From Nocardioides_C sp963700955 (lineage in GTDB: Bacteria > Actinomycetota > Actinomycetes > Propionibacteriales > Nocardioidaceae), in assembly GCA_963700955.1 (NCBI GenBank), contig CAVOZH010000009.1:248001-312000 (forward strand): a stretch of DNA of 64,000 nucleotides. Direction: 5' to 3'. Both the position numbers and the translations under genes were made by a program. Below the pieces are notes generated by a model. It ran no database searches and was not told the origin of the DNA. It was given only the letters and a program-made list of their open reading frames with translations. How positions within the stretch are numbered: the stretch's first letter is position 1; each line of letters begins with the position of its first letter. This document shows, in pieces, positions 51,235-60,368 of the stretch.

Positions 51235-52014
51235 GTGCCGGCCACTAGCACGAACCTGCTTGTCCCTGCCCGTTTCTGCGGCCCGACGAGCTCGGGCAAC
51301 GGGGGCTACACGGCCGGACTGCTCGCGGAGCGCCTCGCGTCCGAGGAGGGACACCCGCACCGGCCCCTCGAGTGCCCGGTGGTCGAGGTGACCCTCCGCA
51401 AGCCGCCTCCGCTCGACACCGACCTGACGGTGGAGCACCTCCCGGAACGCCCTGTGATGCGTCTGCTCGACGGCGGCGCGCTGGTCGCCGAGGCCCGGTG
51501 CACCGACGAGGAGCTCGACGCGGTCGACGAGGTCTCCCCTGCCACGGCGGCCGAGGCGATGGCGTCGTACGCCGGGCTCCGCTCCCACCCGTTCCCTCGC
51601 TGCTTCGCCTGCGGCCCCGAGCGCGCCGACGGCGACGGCCTGCGGATCTTCCCGGGCCCGGTCGGCGACGGACGGGTGGCGTCGGCGTGGGTGCCGCACG
51701 AGAGCCTCGCCGAGGCGTCGGACCTGCTCGACCCCGGCGTGCAGCGGGTAGGCCTCGGCACCACGTGGGCGGCGCTCGACTGCGTCGGCGGCTGGAGCAC
51801 CGACCTCGAAGGGCGGCCCATGGTGCTGGGTCAGATCGCCGCCCGCGTGGACGCGCTCCCCGTCGTCGGCGAGCCCCACGTGGTGGTCGGGGCGGAGCTC
51901 TCCTCCGAGGGGCGCAAGACCTTCACGGCGAGCACGATCTACGACTCCGACGGACGGATCGTCGCGCGGGCCCGACACACCTGGATCGCGATCGACCCGG
52001 CTGCGTTCACCTGA
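51235..52014 (+). CDS. Hotdog-fold thioesterase-like protein
   Basis: 259 residues from GTG 51235, six bases after the photolyase stop. Thioesterase-type hotdog pair: GPTSSGNGGYTAGLLAERLA, FPRCFACGPERADGDGLRIF and LGTTWAALDCVGGW. Substrate unknown. Possibly transcribed with the photolyase. Confidence 0.78.
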   Translation: MPATSTNLLVPARFCGPTSSGNGGYTAGLLAERLASEEGHPHRPLECPVVEVTLRKPPPLDTDLTVEHLPERPVMRLLDGGALVAEARCTDEELDAVDEVSPATAAEAMASYAGLRSHPFPRCFACGPERADGDGLRIFPGPVGDGRVASAWVPHESLAEASDLLDPGVQRVGLGTTWAALDCVGGWSTDLEGRPMVLGQIAARVDALPVVGEPHVVVGAELSSEGRKTFTASTIYDSDGRIVARARHTWIAIDPAAFT

Positions 52015-52077
52015 GTCACCGGACCGGTCGTCGAGTCCGGGTTTGACACACGTCCCCGACTAGCCTGGGATTGGATC

Positions 52078-53637
52078 GTGCAAATTCGTTCTGAGACCCC
52101 CGCGACCAGCCCCTGGTGGAAGCACTCGGTGTGCTACCAGATCTACATCCGCAGCTTCGCCGACTCCGACGGCGACGGGATCGGCGACATGCCCGGCATC
52201 GAGAGCCGGCTGCCCTACCTGGCCGACCTGGGTGTCGACTCGGTGTGGATCACGCCGTTCTACACCTCGCCCCAGAACGACCACGGCTACGACGTGGCCG
52301 ACTACCGCGACGTCGACCGCCTCTTCGGCTCGCTCGACGAGTTCGACTCGATGCTCGCGAAGGCCCACGACCTCGACCTGCGGGTGATCGTCGACCTCGT
52401 GCCGAACCACACCTCGATCGAGCACGAGTGGTTCCAGAAGGCCCTCGACGCCAAGCCCGGCGACCCGGCCCGCGACCTGTACGTCTTCCGCGACGGCCAG
52501 GGCCCCGACGGGGCGACGCCGCCCAACAACTGGAAGTCCGTCTTCGGCGGCCCGGCGTGGACGCGCGTGGAGGACGGCCAGTGGTACCTCCACATGTTCG
52601 ACGTCACCCAGCCGGACCTGAACTGGTGGAACCCGGCGGTCGGCGACGAGTTCGAGTCGATCCTGCGCTTCTGGCTCGACCGCGGCGTCGACGGGTTCCG
52701 GATCGACGTCGCGCACGGTCTCTACACGCCGATCGAGATGGCGGACCTGAAGGAGGGCGAGACCTTCCCGATGTGGGACCAGCCGGAGGTGCACGACGTG
52801 TACCGCCGCTGGCGCAAGATCCTCGACGAGTACGACGGGGACCGGATGGCCGTCGCCGAGGCCTGGACCGACACCCCGGAGTCGATGGCCCGTTACATCC
52901 GCCCCGACGAGCTGCAGCAGGCGTTCAACTTCCACTGGCTCCAGGCAGACTGGTCCGCCGAGTCGTTCCGCAACGTCGTCGACGACAGCCTCCACGCGGT
53001 CAGCCTCGCCGGCGCCGCCGCGACGTGGGTCCTGTCGAACCACGACGTCACCCGTCACGTGACCAGGTACGGCGGAGGGGCGCACGGCCTGGCTCGTGGC
53101 AAGGCGGCACTCCTCGCGATGCTCGCGCTGCCCGGCGGGGCCTACGTGTACCAGGGCGAGGAGCTCGGCCTCGAGGAGATCGAGGTGGCTCCCGAGGACC
53201 GGCAGGACCCGACGTGGCTCCGCGGCGGCGGCGTCGGCCGTGACGGCTGCAGGGTGCCGATCCCGTGGTCCGGCGAGGAGCCGCCGTTCGGGTTCGGGCC
53301 GGGCGAGGGCCAGCCGTGGCTGCCGCAGCCGGCGACGTGGGACGCGCTGTCGGTTGCCGCACAGCAGGACGACCCGGACTCGACGCTCAACTTCTACCGG
53401 CTCGCGCTGCGCACCCGCCGGGAGGTCACCGACGACCTGCCCGACGAGGTGACCATGCTCGACACCGCTCCCGACACGCTCGCCTTCGTGCGCGGCGGCG
53501 GCCTGGTCTGCGCGCTCAACTGCGGCTCGACTACGGCCCCGGTCCCCGTGGAGGCCGGCGAGCTCGTGCTCGCCAGCGCCCCTCTCGAGGACGGTCAGCT
53601 GCCCCCCGACGCCGCCGCCTGGTTCCGCACGGCCTAG
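52078..53637 (+). CDS. GH13 alpha-glucosidase-like enzyme
   Basis: 519 residues. GH13 domain: VCYQIYIRSFADSDGDGIGD, YDVADYRDVDRLFGS, nucleophile GFRIDVAHGL, acid AEAWTDTPES, and LSNHDVTRH. It resembles oligo-1,6-glucosidase/alpha-glucosidase (GH13_23/30). GTG 52078 may be near the 5' end of the mRNA because no Shine-Dalgarno is visible; TTGACA at 52043 may be its -35 box. Confidence 0.94.
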   Translation: MQIRSETPATSPWWKHSVCYQIYIRSFADSDGDGIGDMPGIESRLPYLADLGVDSVWITPFYTSPQNDHGYDVADYRDVDRLFGSLDEFDSMLAKAHDLDLRVIVDLVPNHTSIEHEWFQKALDAKPGDPARDLYVFRDGQGPDGATPPNNWKSVFGGPAWTRVEDGQWYLHMFDVTQPDLNWWNPAVGDEFESILRFWLDRGVDGFRIDVAHGLYTPIEMADLKEGETFPMWDQPEVHDVYRRWRKILDEYDGDRMAVAEAWTDTPESMARYIRPDELQQAFNFHWLQADWSAESFRNVVDDSLHAVSLAGAAATWVLSNHDVTRHVTRYGGGAHGLARGKAALLAMLALPGGAYVYQGEELGLEEIEVAPEDRQDPTWLRGGGVGRDGCRVPIPWSGEEPPFGFGPGEGQPWLPQPATWDALSVAAQQDDPDSTLNFYRLALRTRREVTDDLPDEVTMLDTAPDTLAFVRGGGLVCALNCGSTTAPVPVEAGELVLASAPLEDGQLPPDAAAWFRTA

Positions 53638-54116
53638 TCCCCGATCGAGGCGTTGTAGCGGGTGAGCTGGTCGGCCAGCGCGGTCAGCTCACCTGCGCTC
53701 CAGCCCTCGAGGCGGCCGGCCATCTCCTTGCGGCGGTCGGCCCTGACGGCCAGCACACGGTCACGACCCTCGTCGGTCGGGACCAGGATCTGGGCCCGTC
53801 GGTCGTCCGGGTCGCAGGCCCGTGTGAGCAGGCTCAGGACCTCCAGGTGCACGACGTGCCGGCTGATCGCGCCCTTGTCGATGCCGAAGTGCTCCACGAC
53901 GTCGGAGGCCCGCACCCCCTCGTTGTCCACCACGAACATCAGCACCGGCAGCGCCGCCGGCTGCAGCTCGGGGTGCACCGCCGCGGCGTTCTGCGCGGAG
54001 CGACGCCGCAGGCGGTGGACCAGCACCCTGAGCTCGCGCTCGATGCGCAGCAGCGACTCGGCCTTCGTGGCCTTGGACGTGGCCTGGGGCGGCCCCTGTG
54101 ACGTCACCGACGACAT
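53634..54116 (-). CDS. MarR-family regulator downstream of the MFS exporter
   Basis: 160 residues from ATG 54116. MarR winged helix ASDVVEHFGIDKGAISRHVV and DDRRAQILVPTDEGRDRV. Placed 13 bases after the MFS gene, so a third gene of the marR-MFS operon. Its TAG stop shares the palindromic CTAG with the convergent GH13 stop. Confidence 0.88.
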   Translation of the reverse strand: MSSVTSQGPPQATSKATKAESLLRIERELRVLVHRLRRRSAQNAAAVHPELQPAALPVLMFVVDNEGVRASDVVEHFGIDKGAISRHVVHLEVLSLLTRACDPDDRRAQILVPTDEGRDRVLAVRADRRKEMAGRLEGWSAGELTALADQLTRYNASIGD

Positions 54117-54129
54117 ACCCGACAGCGTC

Positions 54130-55752
54130 TCAGGCGCCCGCGGGCTCGAGGTCGGCGGCGCGCGGCTCGAGCTCGTCCGCGCGCTCGATGGTCGTCCGCA
54201 GCGGCACCTCACGGATCATCAGGATCGCGACGAAGGCCAGCGCCGCGAACGGGGTCGCGAGCAGGAAGATGTGCCCCGTCGCATCCGCGAAGGCGGTCTG
54301 GAACACCGCGCGGACCGGAGCCGGGAGAGTCGACATGTCCGGGATGGACGCACCGCCTCCCTCGGGAGGGGTGATGCCGAGCTTGGCGAGACCTTCGAGG
54401 ACCCCGGAGCTGACCTTGTGCCCGAGCGCGGTGCCGAGCGCGGAGACCCCGATGGAGCCGCCCATCGTGCGGAAGAAGGCGGCGAGCGAGCTCGCGGCAC
54501 CCATGTCCTTCTGGGCAGCGTTGTTCTGGACCACGAGGACGAGGTTCTGGTTCACCGCGCCCACGCCGATGCCGAGCACCGCCATGTAGAGGCCCACCTC
54601 GACCAGGCCGATCGAGCCGTCGATCGTGCTGAGCAGCCCGAGCCCGACGACGATGAGGACCGAGCCGGCGACCAGGTACCGCTTCCACTTGCCCGTCGCC
54701 GAGATGATCCTGCCGCTCGCGATGCCGGAGACGAGTAGGCCACCGACCATCGCCAGCGACATGAGCCCGGCGTGCGTGGGAGACATGCCCCGGGCGATCT
54801 GGAAGTACTGCGACAAGAACACCGTCGCGCCGAACATCGCCACGCCCACCATCACGGAGGCGAACACGGCAAGGCTCGTCGTCCGGTCCCGGAACAGCCG
54901 CAGCGGGATGATCGGCTCCTGGACCTTGCCCTCGACGTACACGAAGGCGAGCAGGAGTACGACGCCCAGGGTCACCATCCAGGTCGTCGTGAACGACTGC
55001 CACTCGAAGCTGCTGCCGGCGAGGGAGACCCAGATCAGCAGGATGGAGACACCGGAGGTGATCAGCAGTGCGCCGAGGTAGTCGATGGAGACCTCGCGCT
55101 TGACGGTGGGCAGGTGCAGGGTCTTCTGGAGCACGATGAAGGCGAGTGCCGCGAAGGGCACACCCACGAAGAACGTCCAGCGCCAGCCGAGCCAGGGGGT
55201 GTCCACGATGAGGCCGCCGACGAGGGGACCGCTGACCGTGGCCATGGCGAAGGCCGCCCCGAGGTAGCCGAAGTAGCGTCCGCGCTCACGCGGCGGGACG
55301 ATCGAGGCGATCACGATCTGCACCAAGGCGGTGAGGCCACCGACCCCGACGCCCTGGATCGCACGGGCACCGATCAGGACACCCATGCTCGGGGCGAGTC
55401 CGGCCAGGAGCGAGCCGGCGAGGTAGATCACCAGCGAGATCTGGACCAGGGCCTTCTTGCTGAACAGGTCGGCCAGCTTGCCCCAGATCGGGGTGGTCGC
55501 GGTCAGGGTGAGCAGCGTGGCGACGACGACCCAGGTGTAGCCGGACTCGCTGCCCTCGAGGTCGGTGACGATGCGGGGCAGGGCGTTGGAGACGACCGTG
55601 GACGACAGCATCGCCACGAACATCGCGATCAGCAGGCCGGACAGGGCCTCGAGCACCTCGCGGTGTGTCATGGGCTCTGCCGTCCCCGCGGCCTGCGGTT
55701 CGGCCTGGCCACCAGGCTGGGTCTGGGGCTCTGTACTGGGTGAACGAGACAA
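54130..55752 (-). CDS. MFS drug exporter (DHA2, 14-helix)
   Basis: 540 residues. GKLADLFSKKALVQISLVIY (motif A), GARAIQGVGVGGLTALVQIV and FGYLGAAFAMATVSGPLVGG (motif C) match EmrB/QacA transporters. The TTG start (LSRSPSTEP) stands one base after the MarR stop. Under control of the two flanking MarR proteins. Confidence 0.92.
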   Translation of the reverse strand: MSRSPSTEPQTQPGGQAEPQAAGTAEPMTHREVLEALSGLLIAMFVAMLSSTVVSNALPRIVTDLEGSESGYTWVVVATLLTLTATTPIWGKLADLFSKKALVQISLVIYLAGSLLAGLAPSMGVLIGARAIQGVGVGGLTALVQIVIASIVPPRERGRYFGYLGAAFAMATVSGPLVGGLIVDTPWLGWRWTFFVGVPFAALAFIVLQKTLHLPTVKREVSIDYLGALLITSGVSILLIWVSLAGSSFEWQSFTTTWMVTLGVVLLLAFVYVEGKVQEPIIPLRLFRDRTTSLAVFASVMVGVAMFGATVFLSQYFQIARGMSPTHAGLMSLAMVGGLLVSGIASGRIISATGKWKRYLVAGSVLIVVGLGLLSTIDGSIGLVEVGLYMAVLGIGVGAVNQNLVLVVQNNAAQKDMGAASSLAAFFRTMGGSIGVSALGTALGHKVSSGVLEGLAKLGITPPEGGGASIPDMSTLPAPVRAVFQTAFADATGHIFLLATPFAALAFVAILMIREVPLRTTIERADELEPRAADLEPAGA

Positions 55753-55753
55753 G

Positions 55754-56221
55754 TCAGTGGTTCCTGTTTCGGTTGGTGGGGACGTTCAGGTCGGCTAGCA
55801 GCTGGGTCGTGGTAGCGGCGTAGGACACGAGGTCCTCGGCCGGCCACGCCCGGAGGCGGTCGGCGAGCAGGCAGACGAGCCGCTCCCGGCCGCGGCGGAG
55901 GACTTCGGCCCCCGCAGGGGCGACGCCGAGGCGGTGCGCCCGCCCGTCGGACGGGTCCGGGGTCCGCTCGACGAGGCCCTCGGCCTCGAGGTGGGCGGCC
56001 TGGCGGCTCACGACCGAGGCGTCGACGCGCGCGGCCTCGGCGAGGTCGGTGACCCTCGACGGACCGCTGCGTTCGAGCAGGGCGAGCATCATCAAGGACC
56101 CGGCGGAGTGACCGTCGTACACACCCTGCTGGATCTCGCGGAACCATGCCTTGAGGCCGGTGAGGGCGCGCAGCAGCTCCGTCGCTGCGGCCTCGCGCGA
56201 GACATCGGCAGTGGCTGTCAT
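55754..56221 (-). CDS. MarR-family repressor of the MFS operon
   Basis: 155 residues. SRVTDLAEAARVDASVVSRQ is the recognition helix region; SDGRAHRLGVAPAGAEVLRR the wing. Its promoter is overlapped by two palindromes of the AGTTGC type (56241-56284), probably its own operators. Followed by the MFS gene after one base. Confidence 0.9.
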   Translation of the reverse strand: MTATADVSREAAATELLRALTGLKAWFREIQQGVYDGHSAGSLMMLALLERSGPSRVTDLAEAARVDASVVSRQAAHLEAEGLVERTPDPSDGRAHRLGVAPAGAEVLRRGRERLVCLLADRLRAWPAEDLVSYAATTTQLLADLNVPTNRNRNH

Positions 56222-56240
56222 CCGGTCTCCCTGGGTAGTT

Positions 56241-56284
56241 AGTTGCCGACGGCAACTTTAGCGGAGTTAGTTGCTTGCTGCAAC
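56241..56284 (-). promoter_or_regulatory. marR promoter with two palindromic operators
   Basis: Operator 1 is AGTTGCCGACGGCAACT (56241-56257), a perfect 17-bp palindrome. Operator 2 is GTTGCTTGCTGCAAC (56270-56284), with 5-bp arms. Their centres are 28 bp apart. On the minus strand TTGCAG (56283-56278), a 17-bp spacer and TAAAGT (56260-56255) form the promoter, so operator 2 covers the -35 and operator 1 the -10. Confidence 0.8.
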
Positions 56285-56310
56285 CAAAGCGACCTGGGTC
56301 ACAAATGTGC

Positions 56311-56339
56311 TTGTCCGGCCCAACGGGGAGTCGTACCTT
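56311..56339 (+). promoter_or_regulatory. Promoter of the + strand RNA unit
   Basis: TTGTCC (56311-56316), 17 bases, TACCTT (56334-56339). Transcription would begin near 56345 and run away from marR into the region with the 12-codon ORF. Confidence 0.5.
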
Positions 56340-56370
56340 TGACGCACACGAGAAGGGAGGTGGTCCAGAA

Positions 56371-56409
56371 GTGAATTCTTTACGGACTCGTGAGGTGGCT
56401 GCTCGCTAG
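56371..56409 (+). CDS. 12-residue ORF in a structured leader or sRNA
   Basis: GTG 56371 to TAG encodes VNSLRTREVAAR behind a strong GGGAGG (56355-56360), ten bases before it. It uses the rare TTA leucine codon. The ORF lies at the 5' end of a highly structured RNA with no protein-coding gene downstream on this strand. I think I have seen similar short ORFs in other Actinobacteria, but cannot name it. Confidence 0.5.
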   Translation: MNSLRTREVAAR

Positions 56410-56563
56410 CAGCGCACCGGCCAGCATGACTGTGCTCCCGGCACGAGACCGGTGGGCAGCTGGCAATCCCAAGCAGTCACCCGACCCGCAGGTGCTCCGG
56501 GACGTCCGCCCGGAGAGCGACCCCCGTCCATGACGGAGGAGCCGCAGACGCCTGCGGGTCGCT
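56410..56563 (+). ncRNA. Structured RNA with four or more hairpins
   Basis: TGACTG (56427-56432) pairs with CAGTCA (56474-56479) around an inner GTGC/GCAC hairpin. CTCCGGG (56495-56501) pairs with CCCGGAG (56509-56515). AGCGAC (56516-56521) and GTCGCT (56558-56563) close a three-way junction holding CCGTC-CAT-GACGG and CCGCAG-ACGC-CTGCGG. The next gene (ABC exporter) is convergent from 56654. A riboregulator or independent small RNA is likely; the rest up to 56653 carries nothing I recognise. Confidence 0.55.
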
Positions 56564-56653
56564 CATTTCCCCCTGTAACGCGGGGTTATCGACGGTCCGC
56601 AAGCGGCACACCGCAGGGTATGCGTCCACACTGCTTGGGAAGTGGCACGCGGG

Positions 56654-58606
56654 TCAGGTCGCCACCGGTGCGGTGAACTGCGACTCGTAGAGCGCGGCGT
56701 ACGCCCCACCTGAGACGAGCAGCTCCTCGTGGGTGCCCTGCTCGACGATCCGCCCGGCCTCCATCACCAGGATCAGGTCGGCGTCACGGATGGTCGAGAG
56801 CCGGTGCGCGATGACGAAGCTGGTCCGGTCGGCGCGCAGGGCCGCCATCGCGTGCTGCAGCAGCAGCTCGGTGCGGGTGTCCACGGAGCTCGTCGCCTCG
56901 TCGAGGATCAGCAGTGCCGGGTCGGACAGGAAGGCCCTCGCGATCGTCACCAGCTGCCGCTCGCCGGCGCTGATGTTGCCGCCCTCCTCGTCGATGACCG
57001 TGTCGTAACCGTCCGGGAGGGAGTGCACGAACCGGTCGACGAAGGTGGCCCGCGCCGCCGCGACGATCTCCTCCTCCGATGCCTCGGGTCGCCCGTAGGC
57101 GATGTTGTCGCGGATCGTCCCGCCGAAGAGCCAGGTGTCCTGGAGGACCATCCCGATCTGGGCGCGCAGGTCCGCGCGCGGCATCTTCGCGATGTCCACT
57201 CCGTCGAGCGTGATCCGGCCGGCGTCCACGTCGTAGAACCGCATCACGAGGTTGACCAGGGTGGTCTTGCCCGCGCCGGTGGGTCCGACGATCGCGACGG
57301 TCTGTCCCGGCCGGGCGACCAGCGACAGGTCGTCGATGAGCGGCTCGTCCGCCTCGTAGCGGAAGGAGACGTCCTCGAAGACCACCTCGCCCCGCTGTCG
57401 CGGCGCCACCTCTGCGCGCACGACCTCGGCCGTCTCCTCGTCGGCGTCGAGGAGCTCGAAGACCCGCTCGGCCGAGGCGACACCCGACTGGAGCAGGTTC
57501 ACCATCGACGCCACCTGGGTGAGCGGCTGGGTGAACTGCCGGGAGTACTGGATGAAGGCCTGGACGTCGCCCAGGGACATCGACCCGCTCGCCACCCGAA
57601 GGCCGCCCAGCACCGCGATCACGACGTAGTTGAGGTTCCCGATGAACATCATCGTCGGCATGATCAGGCCGGAGACGAACTGCGCCGCGAAGCTGGCGTC
57701 GAAGAGCTGCTCGTTCTCGTCGGCGAAGACTTGCTCGACCTCGCGCTGCCGTCCGAAGACCTTCACGAGCGCGTGGCCGGTGAAAGCCTCCTCGATGTGA
57801 GCGTTGAGCCGGCCGGTGCGCCGCCACTGGGCGACGAACTGGCTCTGGCTGCGCCGCATGATGGCGCCGGTGACCAGCACGCTGAGCGGGATCGTGACCA
57901 GGGCGACCAGGGCCAGCACCGGCGAGATGTAGAACATCATCGCGACCACGCCGACCACGGTGAGCAGTGAGGTCAGCAGCTGGCTCATCGTCTGCTGCAA
58001 CGTCTGGCTGATGTTGTCGATGTCGTTGGTGACCCGGCTGAGGAGCTCCCCGCGCGGCTGCTTGTCGAAGTAGCGCAGCGGCAGCCGGTTGATCTTCTCC
58101 TCGACGTCGGAGCGCATCCGGAACACGGTGCCTTGCACCACGTCGTTGAGGATGTAGCCCTGGAGCCACGCCAGCAGTGCGGACACCACGTAGACCCCGA
58201 GCGCCAGCATCAGGACCTGCCCGACGGCGGTGAAGTCGACGCCTCGACCCGGCACGAGGTGCTGCATCCCGGCCAACATGTCGGCGATCCGGTTCTGGCC
58301 CTGCGCTCGGGCCGCCTCGACGGCCTGCTCCTGCGTGATGCCGGACGGCATGTCGCGCCCCAGCAGGCCGGCGAAGATCAGGTCGGTCGCCCGCCCGAGG
58401 ATCTTCGGGCCGACGACGGACAGCGCGACGCTGAGCACGCCCAGGGAGACGACGGTGAGCACCTTCGTGCGCGCGGGGCGGAGGCGGCGCATGAGCCGCT
58501 TGGCGGAGGGTCCGAAGTTCTCGGACTTCTGGCCGACCATGCCGCCACCGAACGGCCCGTGGCCGCGGCCCGCCTCGACCCGCTCGGTCTCCTTCATGGT
58601 GCTCAT
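56654..58606 (-). CDS. ABC exporter half-transporter, catalytic site form
   Basis: 650 residues: six-helix type IV exporter domain (about 45-365) with an extra N-terminal 40 residues, and NBD with Walker A GPTGAGKTTLVN, Q-loop, Walker B ALLILDEATSSVD (catalytic Glu present) and signature NISAGERQL in place of LSGGQ. With the neighbouring 577-residue protein it forms a heterodimer of the TM287/288 type. Substrate unknown, multidrug or lipid export likely. Coupled by an ATGA overlap. Confidence 0.92.
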   Translation of the reverse strand: MSTMKETERVEAGRGHGPFGGGMVGQKSENFGPSAKRLMRRLRPARTKVLTVVSLGVLSVALSVVGPKILGRATDLIFAGLLGRDMPSGITQEQAVEAARAQGQNRIADMLAGMQHLVPGRGVDFTAVGQVLMLALGVYVVSALLAWLQGYILNDVVQGTVFRMRSDVEEKINRLPLRYFDKQPRGELLSRVTNDIDNISQTLQQTMSQLLTSLLTVVGVVAMMFYISPVLALVALVTIPLSVLVTGAIMRRSQSQFVAQWRRTGRLNAHIEEAFTGHALVKVFGRQREVEQVFADENEQLFDASFAAQFVSGLIMPTMMFIGNLNYVVIAVLGGLRVASGSMSLGDVQAFIQYSRQFTQPLTQVASMVNLLQSGVASAERVFELLDADEETAEVVRAEVAPRQRGEVVFEDVSFRYEADEPLIDDLSLVARPGQTVAIVGPTGAGKTTLVNLVMRFYDVDAGRITLDGVDIAKMPRADLRAQIGMVLQDTWLFGGTIRDNIAYGRPEASEEEIVAAARATFVDRFVHSLPDGYDTVIDEEGGNISAGERQLVTIARAFLSDPALLILDEATSSVDTRTELLLQHAMAALRADRTSFVIAHRLSTIRDADLILVMEAGRIVEQGTHEELLVSGGAYAALYESQFTAPVAT

Positions 58607-60336
58607 GCAGCGCCCTCCGCCGTCAGCTGCGACTCGACGATCTCCTGGTAGGTCTCGCACCCCGCCAGGAGCTCCTCGTGCGTGCCGCGGCCGACGACCA
58701 CCCCGTCCTCGAGGACCAGGATCTGGTCCGCGTTGAGGATGGTCGACACCCGCTGGGCCACGATCAGCACGGACGCGTCCGCGGTGAGAGGCACGAGGGC
58801 CTGGCGCAGCCGTGCGTCGGTGGCCAGGTCCAGGGCCGAGAACGAGTCGTCGAACAGGTAGATCCTCGGCCGCTTGATCAGTGCCCGAGCGATCGCCAGG
58901 CGCTGTCGCTGGCCGCCCGACACGTTCGTGCCGCCCTGCGCGATCGGCGCGTCGAGGCCTTCGGGCATCGCCTCGACGAAGTCGCGGGCCTGCGCAACCT
59001 CGAGCGCGGCCCACATCTCCTCCTCCGTCGCGTCGGGCTTGCCGTAGCGCAGGTTGCTCGCCACCGTGCCGGTGAACAGGTACGCCCTCTGCGGCACGAG
59101 CCCGATGCGGGCCCAGAGCGTCTCGGGATCGAGGCTTCGTACGTCGACCCCGTCGACGTACACCCCGCCGGCAGTGGCGTCGAAGAGCCGCGGGACCAGG
59201 TTCACCAGGGTCGTCTTGCCCGCGCCCGTCGAGCCGACGATGGCGGTCGTCTGGCCGGGGTGGGCGGCGAAGGTCAGGTCGCGCAGAACCGGGTCACTCG
59301 CGCCGGGGTAGCTGAACTCGACCCCCCGGAACTCCAGCTCGCCGCGGAGGTGGTCCGGCGTGACGGGGTCGGAGGGAGGTACGACGGATGACTCGGTGTC
59401 GAGCACCTCCACGATCCGGTCCGCGCAGACCGCCGCGCGCGGAACCATCACGAGCATGAAGGTCGCCATCATCACCGACATCAGGATCTGCACGAGGTAG
59501 GCCAGGAAGGCGGTCAGGGAACCGACCTCCATCAGCCCTGCGTCGACACGATGCCCGCCGAACCACAGCACGGCGACGCTGGAGACGTTGAGGATCAGCA
59601 TGACCGCGGGGAACATCGTCGCCATCCAGCGGCCGACGGTGATCGCGACGCCCGTGAGCTCTGTGTTCGCGTCGGCGAAGCGGCTCGTCTCGTAGGGCTC
59701 GCGGACGAACGCCCGCACGACGCGGATGCCCGTGATCTGCTCGCGGAGGATCCGGTTGACGGTGTCGATCCGCTCCTGCATCACGCGGAACCCGGGCAGC
59801 ATCCGCGAGATGATGAGCCCGACCGTGGCCATCAGGACCGGCACCGCGACCGCGAGCAGCCAGGACAGTCCGAGGTCCTGACGCATCGCCATCACCACGC
59901 CGCCGACCATCATGATGGGGGCGGCGACCATCATCGTCGCGGCGAGCAGCACGAGCATCTGCACCTGCTGGACGTCGTTGGTGTTGCGCGTGATCAACGA
60001 CGGGGCGCCGAAGCGGTCCACCTCGCGCCCGGAGTACGACCCGACCTGGTGGAAGATGCGGGCTCGCACGTCGCGGCCGAAGCCCATCGCCGTGCGTGCC
60101 CCGAAGTACACGGCGGTGACCGTGCACGCGATCTGGACGAGTGCGACCGCGAGCATCACCGCGCCGGTACGGATGATGTAGCCGGTGTCACCCGTGACCA
60201 CGCCGTTGTCGATGATGTCGGCGTTGAGGGTGGGCAGGTACAACGCGGCCATCGTCCCGAGGAACTGGAGGGCGACCACCGCGAGCAGCGGGTCGCGGTA
60301 CGGCCTCAGGTAGGTCTTGAGCAGTCGGACGAGCAT
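58603..60336 (-). CDS. ABC exporter half-transporter, degenerate site form
   Basis: 577 residues: six helices, then NBD with Walker A GSTGAGKTTLVN, signature NVSGGQRQRLA (canonical) and Walker B RIYLFDDSFSALD, where Asp replaces the catalytic Glu. Together with the SAGER signature of its partner this gives one degenerate and one consensus ATP site, as in heterodimeric exporters such as TM287/288. First gene of the minus-strand pair. Confidence 0.92.
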   Translation of the reverse strand: MLVRLLKTYLRPYRDPLLAVVALQFLGTMAALYLPTLNADIIDNGVVTGDTGYIIRTGAVMLAVALVQIACTVTAVYFGARTAMGFGRDVRARIFHQVGSYSGREVDRFGAPSLITRNTNDVQQVQMLVLLAATMMVAAPIMMVGGVVMAMRQDLGLSWLLAVAVPVLMATVGLIISRMLPGFRVMQERIDTVNRILREQITGIRVVRAFVREPYETSRFADANTELTGVAITVGRWMATMFPAVMLILNVSSVAVLWFGGHRVDAGLMEVGSLTAFLAYLVQILMSVMMATFMLVMVPRAAVCADRIVEVLDTESSVVPPSDPVTPDHLRGELEFRGVEFSYPGASDPVLRDLTFAAHPGQTTAIVGSTGAGKTTLVNLVPRLFDATAGGVYVDGVDVRSLDPETLWARIGLVPQRAYLFTGTVASNLRYGKPDATEEEMWAALEVAQARDFVEAMPEGLDAPIAQGGTNVSGGQRQRLAIARALIKRPRIYLFDDSFSALDLATDARLRQALVPLTADASVLIVAQRVSTILNADQILVLEDGVVVGRGTHEELLAGCETYQEIVESQLTAEGAA

Positions 60337-60368
60337 CTGTCACGCACCATCGGTTCTTCGTAGAGCGG

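Noticed and set aside
56371..56563. Structured RNA as tmRNA, RNase P RNA or 6S RNA
   Set aside because: No Ala-like acceptor with tag ORF ending in LAA, no GAGGAAAGTCC of RNase P, and no long 6S-type bubble.
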